Positions 6,742-14,051 of a DNA stretch of 45,664 nucleotides are shown here, one piece after another (within the stretch, counting starts at the first letter, position 1; the number at the start of each line of letters is the position of its first letter). The stretch comes from Nitrosopelagicus sp964511265 (GTDB lineage: Archaea > Thermoproteota > Nitrososphaeria > Nitrososphaerales > Nitrosopumilaceae). The notes beneath the pieces are model-generated. The model did not search any database. It was not told where the DNA came from and saw only the letters and a program-made list of their open reading frames with translations. The stretch is taken from positions 1-45,664 of the forward strand of contig CAZEES010000006.1 in assembly GCA_964511265.1 (NCBI GenBank), given 5' to 3'. A program made the position numbers and the translations under genes.

Positions 6742-6995
6742 ACTAACATCTCCAATCTTTCGTGAGGTCTTTTGCTTAATTTAGTTGAATCAGTTTTAAC
6801 AATGCCATCATTGTTACTTAATTGACAAATATCTTTTGGAATATTCTTCTTTCCATCTTTGGTATCTAGTGTAATCATGTTCTTAGTTTCCATGATAACT
6901 TTGCCGCTAATTCCAACAATTTCTTTGTTCTTTGAACCTGAAATTGTTACATCTTGTCCAATCAAATCAAATTCAGATGTTGTAATTAGTTTCAT
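6738..6995 (-). CDS. rnp1: Ribonuclease P protein component 1 (Rpp29/POP4)
   Basis: An 85-aa protein matching archaeal Rnp1, the homologue of eukaryotic POP4/Rpp29, with a small Sm-like barrel (SEFDLIGQDVTISGSKN, VGISGKVIMETKNMITLDT). It is a subunit of the tRNA 5'-processing ribonucleoprotein RNase P. Its position between L29 and S17 is the conserved archaeal context. Overlaps of 4 nt on both sides indicate coupling. Confidence 0.93.
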   Translation of the reverse strand: MKLITTSEFDLIGQDVTISGSKNKEIVGISGKVIMETKNMITLDTKDGKKNIPKDICQLSNNDGIVKTDSTKLSKRPHERLEMLV

Positions 6996-7195
6996 TGTTT
7001 TTTAACCTCATTCAGTCTTGTTAAAAGCCTTGCAACCTCTCTCTTGACTTTTCTTATCTTTCCAGTCTCTTTTCTGAGTGTTCCTTTGGCATTTTCAGTT
7101 CGTAATTTCGACAATTCAGTTTTCATTTGTTCTACTCTATCTTTCAGATCTTTTTCGTTTAATTCTCTGATTGATTTCATCTTTAACATACCCAT
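6992..7195 (-). CDS. rpl29: Large-subunit ribosomal protein uL29
   Basis: A 67-aa helical-hairpin protein with the uL29 pattern IRELNEKDLKDRVEQMKTEL and the basic C-terminus GKIRKVKREVARLLT. It sits near the peptide exit tunnel. The ATG at 7195 overlaps the S3 stop codon. Later ATGs (third and sixth codons) are possible starts. Confidence 0.94.
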   Translation of the reverse strand: MGMLKMKSIRELNEKDLKDRVEQMKTELSKLRTENAKGTLRKETGKIRKVKREVARLLTRLNEVKKQ

Positions 7196-7941
7196 TATTT
7201 CATCTGCTCCTCTTCATCTTCCATTGTATCTGGCATTTCTTTCATCTTTTCTTCTTCAATTTCGACTATCTCTGATTCTGACTGTGCCTTTGCAAGTGCA
7301 TCGTCGGCCTCTTTCTTAATTCGCATTTCTTCATCTTTTTCTGCTTGTGTCTTTCCTTTCATTTCAAATTCTGGAACTAATTTTTCTTTTCTTGCAATTC
7401 TGATTCTAACTCCAATTAATCCCATAGGTGTCTCGACATGGGCTATATCTTCTGCAACTATGACATCTGCATGGTGTCCTGCTCTTGGCAAAATTCCTTG
7501 TGAATGTTTCTCGAATGCAGATCTGTCTCCTCTTAACTTTCCTGAAATTGTAATCTCTACGCCCATTGCACCTCCTTCCATAATTTGTTGAATGGTCCAC
7601 ATTGTTGCTCGTCTAAATGCAGTTCCTCTTTCAAGATGAGATGCCATCCTGTTACACATTACTTCTGGAGATAATTCTGGTTTTGTAATCTCTTCAACTG
7701 CAATCTGTGGATTCTTTAATCCAAAGTCTGATTCTAATTTTTCTGTTAGTTCTTTGATTCCTGTTCCTTTTCTACCAATTACGATTCCAGGTCTAGTGAC
7801 ATGTAGTACAACTCTGGTTCCAGTCGGTGTCTTTGAAACCTCTGCATTTGAAAATCCTGCATCCTTGATTTTTGCTCTAAGATAATCTTTCAACAACATC
7901 ATGTTGTAGTTGTCTTTGATTACATTTTTCACTGCTGACAT
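7195..7941 (-). CDS. rps3: Small-subunit ribosomal protein uS3
   Basis: A 248-aa uS3 with the type II KH domain motif VTRPGIVIGRKGTGIKELTE at about residue 50 and the C-terminal GVRIRIARKEKLVPEF. It forms part of the mRNA entry site. The last 40 residues are an acidic Glu/Met-rich tail (EIEEEKMKEMPD type), likely disordered. It lies between L22 and L29 in the standard order. Confidence 0.96.
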   Translation of the reverse strand: MSAVKNVIKDNYNMMLLKDYLRAKIKDAGFSNAEVSKTPTGTRVVLHVTRPGIVIGRKGTGIKELTEKLESDFGLKNPQIAVEEITKPELSPEVMCNRMASHLERGTAFRRATMWTIQQIMEGGAMGVEITISGKLRGDRSAFEKHSQGILPRAGHHADVIVAEDIAHVETPMGLIGVRIRIARKEKLVPEFEMKGKTQAEKDEEMRIKKEADDALAKAQSESEIVEIEEEKMKEMPDTMEDEEEQMK

Positions 7942-7943
7942 CT

Positions 7944-8402
7944 CTAAAACTCCTGTGCCACTAACTCGACGTGAGTCATTACATCATTTTTTGCTGTTGC
8001 ACGACCTTGTGCTCTTGGAATGAATCTTTCAATAACAACGCCTTTGTGCGTTGTTGCATTTATGATTTTTAATCTATCCATATCCATTCCTTTGTATTCT
8101 GCATTTGATTCTAAATTATCTAATAATTTCAAAAATTCTCCAGCTGTTTTTTCTGGGTATCTCCCTGACATTACTCCTGGGTCACTTCTATGTCCGACTT
8201 GATTTTTGAATCTTCTAAATGGTATTGCTCTTTCTTTTGCAATTACGCTTAGCATGTAATCTCTTGCCTTTTCAATTGTAAGTCCTTTGATTGCAGTTGC
8301 AGTTTCTCTTGCATGTTTATGTGAAATTTTCTTTTCACGAATTGAAGCACGAACATGCTTTGTCGAATCAAAATTTTGAAATGCGTAGTTGTATCTTCCC
8401 AT
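7944..8402 (-). CDS. rpl22: Large-subunit ribosomal protein uL22
   Basis: An archaeal uL22 of about 152 aa (KKISHKHARETATAIKGLTI; C-terminal RAQGRATAKNDVMTHVELV), lining the exit tunnel. The frame opens with GTG at 8411. The ATG at 8402 (MGRYNYAF) is preferred because it gives the usual N-terminus and has a GTGATT Shine-Dalgarno-like sequence just upstream. The gene lies directly after S19. Confidence 0.95.
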   Translation of the reverse strand: MGRYNYAFQNFDSTKHVRASIREKKISHKHARETATAIKGLTIEKARDYMLSVIAKERAIPFRRFKNQVGHRSDPGVMSGRYPEKTAGEFLKLLDNLESNAEYKGMDMDRLKIINATTHKGVVIERFIPRAQGRATAKNDVMTHVELVAQEF

Positions 8403-8407
8403 TTTAA

Positions 8408-8803
8408 TCACTTTAGTGGCACATACAAACTAGATCTTGATGCTCCTACACCTGGTGCTCCATGATTCACTCTCTTGTTTGTAATTGCGTATTCTCCTAT
8501 GTAATGTCCGACCATTTCTGCTCCAATTCCTATTGGTTTGAATTCTTTTCCGTCAAAGACGTTGATTGTTACTCCTATCATGTAAGGTAAAATTATGAGG
8601 TCTCTTTGATGTGTTTTGATTGGATTTTTATTTTTTCCTTCTCTTGCTTCTTTAATTTCTGCAATCAATTTCTTTTTGTTATCTGAAAGTCCTCTTTTCA
8701 GTGATCTTCTTTGTCTAGAATTGAGTAATGTGAATAATTCGTCATTAGGAATTTTCTGTAATTCTTCTGCAGACTTTCCTTTGAAGCTAAATACCTTGAC
8801 CAT
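8408..8803 (-). CDS. rps19: Small-subunit ribosomal protein uS19
   Basis: A 131-aa uS19 of archaeal/eukaryotic (S15-like) type, with the N-terminal helical extension (SAEELQKIPNDELFTLLNSRQRR) and the core IGVTINVFDGKEFKPIGIG and GHYIGEYAITNKRVNHGAPG. It has its own strong Shine-Dalgarno sequence (AAGGGGAGAT) and a TATA-like element at 8843-8850 in the gap where L2 would normally be. Confidence 0.95.
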   Translation of the reverse strand: MVKVFSFKGKSAEELQKIPNDELFTLLNSRQRRSLKRGLSDNKKKLIAEIKEAREGKNKNPIKTHQRDLIILPYMIGVTINVFDGKEFKPIGIGAEMVGHYIGEYAITNKRVNHGAPGVGASRSSLYVPLK

Positions 8804-8842
8804 TTCTATATCTCCCCTTGCAAAATTCTGATTTTATGAGCC

Positions 8843-8850
8843 ATTTATAC
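8843..8850 (-). promoter_or_regulatory. Putative internal promoter before S19
   Basis: On the minus strand GTATAAAT lies about 26 nt before a predicted start point near 8821. That would leave a leader of about 18 nt carrying AAGGGGAGAT before the S19 ATG. It occupies the 50-nt L23-S19 gap, by far the largest gap between ribosomal genes in this operon. Confidence 0.4.
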
Positions 8851-8853
8851 CAA

Positions 8854-9120
8854 TCACATCATTCCTACTTTGTTTGCCAAGTCTCTTGCTTTATCTGGGG
8901 AGTTAAATTTAACAAATGCCTTTTTTCCATAAATTGTTCTTGCTGTCTCTATATTGGTTGCGTCTTCATTGTACAGTGTTTTGACGGCCTCGATGATTTG
9001 TGGCTTTGTTGCTTCTTTTTCAACTAAAAAGCAAATTTTTTGTTCATTTTCTACTAATGCGTACGTCTTCTCTGTAATGTATGGTCTTAGAATGATTTTG
9101 GTTGCAGTTTCTACGTTCAT
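8854..9120 (-). CDS. rpl23: Large-subunit ribosomal protein uL23
   Basis: An 88-aa uL23 with IILRPYITEKTYALVE and the C-terminal KAFVKFNSPDKARDLANKVG. It is the exit-site docking protein for chaperones and signal recognition particle. Its ATG overlaps the L4 stop (ATGA type). The next gene is S19 rather than the usual L2. Confidence 0.95.
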   Translation of the reverse strand: MNVETATKIILRPYITEKTYALVENEQKICFLVEKEATKPQIIEAVKTLYNEDATNIETARTIYGKKAFVKFNSPDKARDLANKVGMM

Positions 9121-9929
9121 TTCAATGTCACCATTAATTCAAGATGTCGTGATTTAATTTCTGCAATTTCTTCAATTGCTTTCTTTGAAAATACTGTTAA
9201 TCTAATCATTGTTCCACCTGGTGCCAAATTAAGAACGCTAAGATCTTTTGCGGTACACACCTCAACTCCTGGAATTGTTCCTGCAGCTTTTGTAATATTG
9301 TCTGCTTTTGATACCACAAACAATGCACTTTTTCCTACTTTTGAGACTCTGCCTCTTAATGCAACTTTACCGGTTCGTCTTTTTCTAGTCCTTAATCTAT
9401 CCACATCTTGGGTTATCTTCAAGTCGTCTAGAACTTGGGTCAATTCTGAGGTCTTTGAAACCTTCTCAATATCATCTGAAATTACTAGTGGGAATGTGTC
9501 TATTCCTTCTACTTTGTGTCCTCTGTTCTCAACTAATTCTTTTGATGCAGTTGCAGCAATTGCTGAACACAATGCAAGTTTGTTTTCTTTTTTGTTTAGT
9601 TTCTTGTAAATCACCTTGTTGGCTTTTGGTGGATGTGCCTGTCGCCCACCTCTAGTTGAGGCAACTTCTCCTGCTTGTCCTGCTCGTCCACCGCCCCCGC
9701 CTTTAATTTTTGCAATTCTTGCAACGCCTCTACCAGTTGGTGGGTCGTTTGAATCTGCAACAACTTCCATTCCTGCAGTTGGTTTTGTAGAGTGTTTTTG
9801 GAAACCATGTGATTCTAAATTGATGTATGCTTTGTGAATTAATGTTCGATTTAGTTCTGTCTCAAATACACTTGGCAGTTCAATCTCGCCATCTTTCTTA
9901 CCATTGATTGTCAAAACAGTGCTTTTCAT
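9117..9929 (-). CDS. rpl4: Large-subunit ribosomal protein uL4
   Basis: A 270-aa archaeal uL4 with the rRNA-binding loop GRGVARIAKIKGGGGGRAGQ and the following basic region (RGGRQAHPPKANKVIYKK), plus the C-terminal globular half. The loop reaches the exit tunnel. The start overlaps the L3 stop by 1 nt. Confidence 0.96.
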   Translation of the reverse strand: MKSTVLTINGKKDGEIELPSVFETELNRTLIHKAYINLESHGFQKHSTKPTAGMEVVADSNDPPTGRGVARIAKIKGGGGGRAGQAGEVASTRGGRQAHPPKANKVIYKKLNKKENKLALCSAIAATASKELVENRGHKVEGIDTFPLVISDDIEKVSKTSELTQVLDDLKITQDVDRLRTRKRRTGKVALRGRVSKVGKSALFVVSKADNITKAAGTIPGVEVCTAKDLSVLNLAPGGTMIRLTVFSKKAIEEIAEIKSRHLELMVTLK

Positions 9930-10924
9930 TAAATTACAACCTCCAACACATTTGGTTTTACAACTTTCTTTGGTTCATTTCTAATTTGTTTTCTAAGTTT
10001 GATTAGTCTTCTGTATGTTCCTGGCACTGAACCTTTCACAATTATGAAATCACCATTAACATTTCCAAAGTGTTTGAAACCTCCGTCTGGATTTATTCTG
10101 TATTCTTCTTTCTCCGTATTACTCATCACCATAATTCTTTTATCATATTCAATTCTTTGATGGAATCCTGTTTGCCCTGCTCTTGGAACTGTATACATGA
10201 CACTTTGTGGTGATATTGGTCCTAACGAACCAATCTCTCTGACTGTCTTTCTTGATTTGTGTTGTTTTCTTTTTGCGCCCCATCTGTAAATTACACCTTG
10301 CCATCCTTTTCCTTTTGTAATTGCTGCTGTGTCTACATATGTTCCATTTTCAAAAACTTCGTCCACTTTGACAGTTTTTCCTAAAAGTTCCTTAGTAAAT
10401 GCAAATTGTTTTGGTATGTCTCCTCCCTCAACTTTAACCTCGAAAATATATGGTTTTTTCATTTCAAGATTAACATCTTCTGGAGTTGTTGTGACTATTG
10501 CAAAAATCTCTTTAATTTTCCTCAAATGTTTTTCTGCTTCATCAATTGGAGTTCCTTCTGTTTTAATTTTTAAATTATTTTGTACATTTTTTGGTAAATC
10601 TTTTGCAAATGAATCAAATTCTGCATTTCTTGTATGATTAGTATCTACTGAATAGCCTCTAATTCCGACTATTGTAATTGGAGGTGTTGCAATAACCGTT
10701 CCAAGTGTAACTAGTTGTTTTCCATGACTTGGTGTATGTTCTCTATCATCAATACTGACTAGCTGTACACATCCTGCTTTGTACCCTGCATGAGCAAGTA
10801 ATCTTGGCTCTTCACTGTTTATTTGTGGCCATCCGCGAATTCTAGCTTCCATGCTTTTGGCACGTCCCCTAGGAGAATATGCTAAGCTTCCTCTTCTTGG
10901 CTGACTACGTTTTCTATGTCCCAT
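9929..10924 (-). CDS. rpl3: Large-subunit ribosomal protein uL3
   Basis: A 331-aa archaeal/eukaryotic-type uL3 starting MGHRKRSQPRRGSLAYSPRG. It has the central GKGWQGVIYRWGAKRKQHKS loop, near the peptidyl-transferase centre, and the PRAGQTGFHQRIEYDKRI block. It is the first gene of the large ribosomal operon. A TATA box at 10952-10959 (minus strand, CATATAAG) lies 26-30 nt upstream of a start point a few bases before the ATG. Confidence 0.96.
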   Translation of the reverse strand: MGHRKRSQPRRGSLAYSPRGRAKSMEARIRGWPQINSEEPRLLAHAGYKAGCVQLVSIDDREHTPSHGKQLVTLGTVIATPPITIVGIRGYSVDTNHTRNAEFDSFAKDLPKNVQNNLKIKTEGTPIDEAEKHLRKIKEIFAIVTTTPEDVNLEMKKPYIFEVKVEGGDIPKQFAFTKELLGKTVKVDEVFENGTYVDTAAITKGKGWQGVIYRWGAKRKQHKSRKTVREIGSLGPISPQSVMYTVPRAGQTGFHQRIEYDKRIMVMSNTEKEEYRINPDGGFKHFGNVNGDFIIVKGSVPGTYRRLIKLRKQIRNEPKKVVKPNVLEVVI

Positions 10925-10951
10925 GGATAAATGAAAAGTGTCGTTAACCCC

Positions 10952-10959
10952 CTTATATG
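10952..10959 (-). promoter_or_regulatory. Promoter (TATA box) of the ribosomal operon
   Basis: The minus strand reads CATATAAG followed by GGGGG. This AT-rich core is the only good TATA match before L3, and it predicts transcription starting about 6 nt ahead of the ATG at 10924. Confidence 0.6.
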
Positions 10960-11002
10960 CTGTGAGAATCTCAATTTTCTTTATTGATTATTGAAATATT
11001 TT

Positions 11003-11113
11003 CTATGGAGAATATAATTCCGATATCATTGAAAAAATTGTAACAGCGCCGATCCCTACTCCGACAATTCCTACCAGTACGGCTAATATCAAAAATTTTT
11101 TTTGATTTATCAT
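11003..11113 (-). CDS. Mini membrane protein (36 aa)
   Basis: The ATG at 11113 opens 36 codons ending in TAG. Two lysines (NQKK) precede a single hydrophobic helix (FLILAVLVGIVGVGIGAV), and a short polar tail ends in SELYSP. It fills the gap between the SPOUT-type methyltransferase and the L3 promoter. An AT-rich TATA-like stretch lies 22-30 nt upstream inside the end of the preceding gene. No function is known. Confidence 0.5.
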   Translation of the reverse strand: MINQKKFLILAVLVGIVGVGIGAVTIFSMISELYSP

Positions 11114-11138
11114 ATTGTATTTGTATTTTTTTTATCAT

Positions 11139-11957
11139 TTATTTGTTGAATGCTTGCGCATTGATAATTGATAAACACCCCAAAATTGCTTCTTCAAGAC
11201 GAACCGTCTCTGTTCCTTGATGTGGGAAAAAATTCCATGCTTTAAAATTTTGAATATTGCTGATCTTTTTATCTAACATCTCATGAATTCCTTTGTCCGT
11301 TGTTCCAAACACTACTAGAATCTCTTCTTTTGAGGAAAGAATTTTCTGCATGTCTTCCTCCTTGATCTTTTTTGATTTTCTGCTTGTGAGTATTTTTGGA
11401 CCTTTCCATTCACTTAGAAGTGAAAATAAGTTTCCTCCATGTTTTACGTTGTAACTCCAATAGTTTGGAATTTGATTTTTCTCAATGTCATACACTGTGA
11501 AATCTGGAAATGCATCTTTGATCTTCACTATTGTTCTTTTTCCGATGTCCTTTTTACCGTGATATGGAACTGGATGATCAATTCCTAGGTCTATGAATTT
11601 TTTACCATCTTTTGGAAAAATCACTCCTTCTCTTATGTCGCCTTTTTTTACTTGTTTTGCATCTGATGTTCCTCTTTGATTTGGCATCTTTATTGGAGAT
11701 AATGCTCCCACAAACTGTAACAGTCCTGATTTAGGATACAAACGTTTTCTAAAATGCTGTGGTGTTTCTAGATATCGTAAGATTGTAGATAATAATTTTG
11801 AGTCATTTTCAAATTCTCGTCCATCCTTGTAAATTATTATATTATTTATCTGAAATATTCCTGCAGCACGTGCAATCTGAAAAATTTTTCGTGTTTTATT
11901 TTCATGTTTTTTTTCATCTTTTAATGATGAATCAGGTACTGCAATTGATAGTTTCAT
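11139..11957 (-). CDS. SPOUT-type RNA methyltransferase / RNA-binding protein
   Basis: A 272-aa protein resembling the SPOUT1/C9orf114-like archaeal family of putative RNA methyltransferases, which is commonly found next to rpl3. Visible features are the N-terminal IFQIARAAGIFQINNIIIY, a middle insert (REGVIFPKDGKKFIDLGID, OB-like) and the C-terminal knot region (VVFGTTDKG ... NFFPHQGTETVRLEEAILGCLSIIN). The G-T-E-T-V-R-L-E-E-A segment is typical of SAM binding in this fold. The RNA target is unknown. Confidence 0.8.
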   Translation of the reverse strand: MKLSIAVPDSSLKDEKKHENKTRKIFQIARAAGIFQINNIIIYKDGREFENDSKLLSTILRYLETPQHFRKRLYPKSGLLQFVGALSPIKMPNQRGTSDAKQVKKGDIREGVIFPKDGKKFIDLGIDHPVPYHGKKDIGKRTIVKIKDAFPDFTVYDIEKNQIPNYWSYNVKHGGNLFSLLSEWKGPKILTSRKSKKIKEEDMQKILSSKEEILVVFGTTDKGIHEMLDKKISNIQNFKAWNFFPHQGTETVRLEEAILGCLSIINAQAFNK

Positions 11958-11986
11958 TTTAAATTATGTATGACAGGAAAAATTAC

Positions 11987-12724
11987 TTATTTTCCGTCAG
12001 CTGGATATTTTGCTTTTGCATCTGCTGCAAATTTTGCTATCTCATCGTTTTTAATAAATTCAAAAACACTATTTTCTCCCGAAACTCTTGACATCTTTAT
12101 GTGCTCAATTCCATCTTTTGTTTCACTTGAAATGTAAATTGCCGCAATAGCTAATGATGCTGCCTCATCAAGTGACATGTCTGCTTTGTAATTTTTTTCT
12201 AGAAAATCATTAACTGCATCTGAGTTTGCACCAATTGATATTGCATCATATGATATGTATGACCCACTTGGGTCTGTCATGTACAAATTAGTTCCAGCAG
12301 GATCAATTCCTCCAATAATTAATGAAACTCCAATTGGTCTTGCTCCGCCGTATTGTGTATACTGTTGGCATTGGTCTGCCAAGTGCTTAGCAACTGTCTC
12401 AACCTCCACTGCTTCATCATATACTAGTTTGTTACTTTGAGAAAATGTTCTTGCATTATCAATTTGTGAACGTGCATCTGGAATGTATCCTGCTGCGGCC
12501 GCCCCAATGTGATAGTCAATCTGAAATATTTTTTGTGGGGTGTTGATAATCTGCAACTTTCTTGATTTTTCTTCTACTGCAATAATTATGTCATTTTTAG
12601 TCTTAATTCCTACTGCAATTGCGCCTCTTCGGACAGTCTCGATTGCATATTCCACTTGATACAATCTTCCATCTGGCGAGAATACTGTGATTGCACGGTC
12701 ATAACCTTGCTGTGATGGCATCAT
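11987..12724 (-). CDS. psmA: Proteasome subunit alpha
   Basis: A 245-aa 20S proteasome alpha subunit. The N-terminal signature YDRAITVFSPDGRLYQVEYA (residues about 9-28) is the gating and assembly region. The GAAAAGYIPDAR and GGARPIGVSLIIGGID blocks follow. Alpha subunits form the outer rings and regulate entry; the catalytic beta subunit is not in this window. A TATA element (ATTATATC, minus strand, 12751-12758) lies about 30 nt upstream. The gene diverges from a 46-aa membrane protein. Confidence 0.96.
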   Translation of the reverse strand: MMPSQQGYDRAITVFSPDGRLYQVEYAIETVRRGAIAVGIKTKNDIIIAVEEKSRKLQIINTPQKIFQIDYHIGAAAAGYIPDARSQIDNARTFSQSNKLVYDEAVEVETVAKHLADQCQQYTQYGGARPIGVSLIIGGIDPAGTNLYMTDPSGSYISYDAISIGANSDAVNDFLEKNYKADMSLDEAASLAIAAIYISSETKDGIEHIKMSRVSGENSVFEFIKNDEIAKFAADAKAKYPADGK

Positions 12725-12756
12725 GATGATTTAATGTCCTTGCCATTCTTGATATA

Positions 12757-12897
12757 ATGGTTACGCAAATTGGTACTATGGGATACAAAGAAAAAATCGT
12801 CGTCATACCGTTAATTTTGTGCGCAGTGGCAATCTTTGGATTTGGGATCTATAACACTGCATGTAATCATTCATTTTTTAGTTTTATTGGATGTTGA
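12757..12897 (+). CDS. Mini membrane protein (46 aa)
   Basis: The ATG at 12757 opens 46 codons. After a polar N-terminus (GYKEK) comes one hydrophobic helix (IVVIPLILCAVAIFGFGIY), then a C-terminal region with two cysteines (one ending the protein). A TATA-like GATTTAAT (12728-12735) lies about 26 nt upstream, which fits a leaderless mRNA. It diverges from psmA with interleaved promoters. An alternative start is the eighth codon (ATG). Family unknown. Confidence 0.5.
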   Translation: MVTQIGTMGYKEKIVVIPLILCAVAIFGFGIYNTACNHSFFSFIGC

Positions 12898-12964
12898 AAA
12901 AAACACTATCTTGTTGAATGAAATTTAGCACATTTGTGATATTATAGTATATATTTTTTAATTT

Positions 12965-13297
12965 ATGGTAAAAGAGATTTCCGTTTCATCAAAGGAAGAT
13001 CTATCTGAAGATGAAATTAAGAAAATCAAATCATATTTCTCTACCATGCCTATCTCTGAGATATTAATTGGATTAAAATTTGCAAAAAACAGGTGGGATG
13101 CAAAAGATGCTGGAACGCTGAAAGTTGGTAGAAAAAGCATAATCAACAATGAAGTTCATTCAATAACTCCTGAACAAGCGACTTGGAGATTAAATAACTG
13201 GAAGCTAATGATTAAAAATTATCGAAAGCGAGGTTACAGCTATCCAACAATTTCTAGAATTAAAAAATTACTTCAAGAAATCAAAAAGAACAACTAG
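12965..13297 (+). CDS. Hypothetical protein (110 aa)
   Basis: A Lys-rich, mainly helical soluble protein. The middle contains an Arg/Lys/Asn-rich patch (GLKFAKNRWDAKDAG) and the C-terminal third is strongly basic (NYRKRGYSYPTISRIKKLLQEIKK), which may indicate nucleic-acid binding. No family recognised. A good TATA element (TATTATAGTATAT, 12940-12952) precedes the ATG at the leaderless distance. Its last 4 nt overlap the converging cdvB gene. Confidence 0.65.
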   Translation: MVKEISVSSKEDLSEDEIKKIKSYFSTMPISEILIGLKFAKNRWDAKDAGTLKVGRKSIINNEVHSITPEQATWRLNNWKLMIKNYRKRGYSYPTISRIKKLLQEIKKNN

Positions 13298-13950
13298 ATT
13301 GCTTCTCTTTCTTTTAGTATATCTTCAACACTGTTGCTGATTGGTGGTTCTGGCATGTTTTGTCTAGTTTGACCTTCTACCATTGCTTGTGCTTCGTCAA
13401 GTATTGCCTGTGCATCGCCATTGGATGTTGTAAATTCGCCCATTGTTCCTTCATGGTTGATAGTAGAACCTGTTACAATGTCGCCAAGCATGCTTGATAG
13501 GTCTTGCATCGAGTCTGCTACTTCTGGCATCATTCCTCCTAATGAGGTGCTTAGTCCTTTGATTAATGACATACATGGACTTAGTGTTACTACCACATCT
13601 CCTAACTCTGAAACTGTGTTTAATCTAATCTGAACTTGTTCCATTGATAATTTTGCGTTACTTACTGTCTTGTTTGTTTTTCTTATTTCTGCTAATTCAT
13701 TTGCATACATCTTTGCATAAGGTTGATTATTTGCTTTAGTTGCTTCCACAATTTTATCCATAAACATTGTATCTTTTTGTTTTAATTTTTGCTCGGTCTC
13801 TCCTAATTTACTAATCTGGAGTTGTAGCTTTTTTTGTGCCACATCTAATCTGTGCTTTAATGGCGCTTCAGGCTTAACAGTGCCCATGAATTTCTGAGAA
13901 AGTGTCTCCTTATTCTTTAAAACATTCCATTTCTCTGAAAATGACACCAT
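13294..13950 (-). CDS. cdvB: ESCRT-III-like cell division protein CdvB family
   Basis: A protein of about 218 aa with the Snf7/ESCRT-III layout: basic N-terminal helices (KHRLDVAQKKLQLQISKLGE), a long charged helix, then an acidic C-terminal half ending in PPISNSVEDILKEREAI. CdvB proteins polymerise at the division site with CdvA and the ATPase CdvC; archaea of this group carry several paralogues and I cannot say which this is. No winged-helix tail is evident. The frame extends to ATG 13974, but ATG 13950 (MVSFSEKW) is preferred because a perfect TATAAAA (13974-13980, minus) lies 26 nt upstream. Confidence 0.85.
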   Translation of the reverse strand: MVSFSEKWNVLKNKETLSQKFMGTVKPEAPLKHRLDVAQKKLQLQISKLGETEQKLKQKDTMFMDKIVEATKANNQPYAKMYANELAEIRKTNKTVSNAKLSMEQVQIRLNTVSELGDVVVTLSPCMSLIKGLSTSLGGMMPEVADSMQDLSSMLGDIVTGSTINHEGTMGEFTTSNGDAQAILDEAQAMVEGQTRQNMPEPPISNSVEDILKEREAI

Positions 13951-13988
13951 GTAAGAAACTGCATAATTTCGCATTTTATAGAACGACT

Positions 13989-14019
13989 AAAAAAAATTGA
14001 TCTAAATGGATCAATTTTT
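13989..14019 (-). terminator. Hairpin plus T-run after the membrane thioredoxin gene
   Basis: An 11-bp perfect inverted repeat (AAAAATTGATC at 13992-14002 and GATCAATTTTT at 14009-14019) with a 6-nt loop. On the minus strand it is followed by T8 (13996-13989). It lies 33 nt after the stop at 14052 and ahead of the cdvB promoter. The shape is that of an intrinsic terminator. Confidence 0.6.
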
Positions 14020-14051
14020 CTTAAGTAACTCTACATCCTGCCTAGTGAAAA

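Noticed and set aside
9616..9837. Frames antisense to and overlapping L4 (also 9611-9808 minus)
   Set aside because: L4 is a clear full-length ribosomal protein here; the other frames follow its Gly/Arg-rich loop composition.
12958..13149. Minus-strand 63-codon frame opposite the 110-aa gene
   Set aside because: The plus frame has a TATA box at the right distance and a complete protein; the minus frame lies entirely within it.
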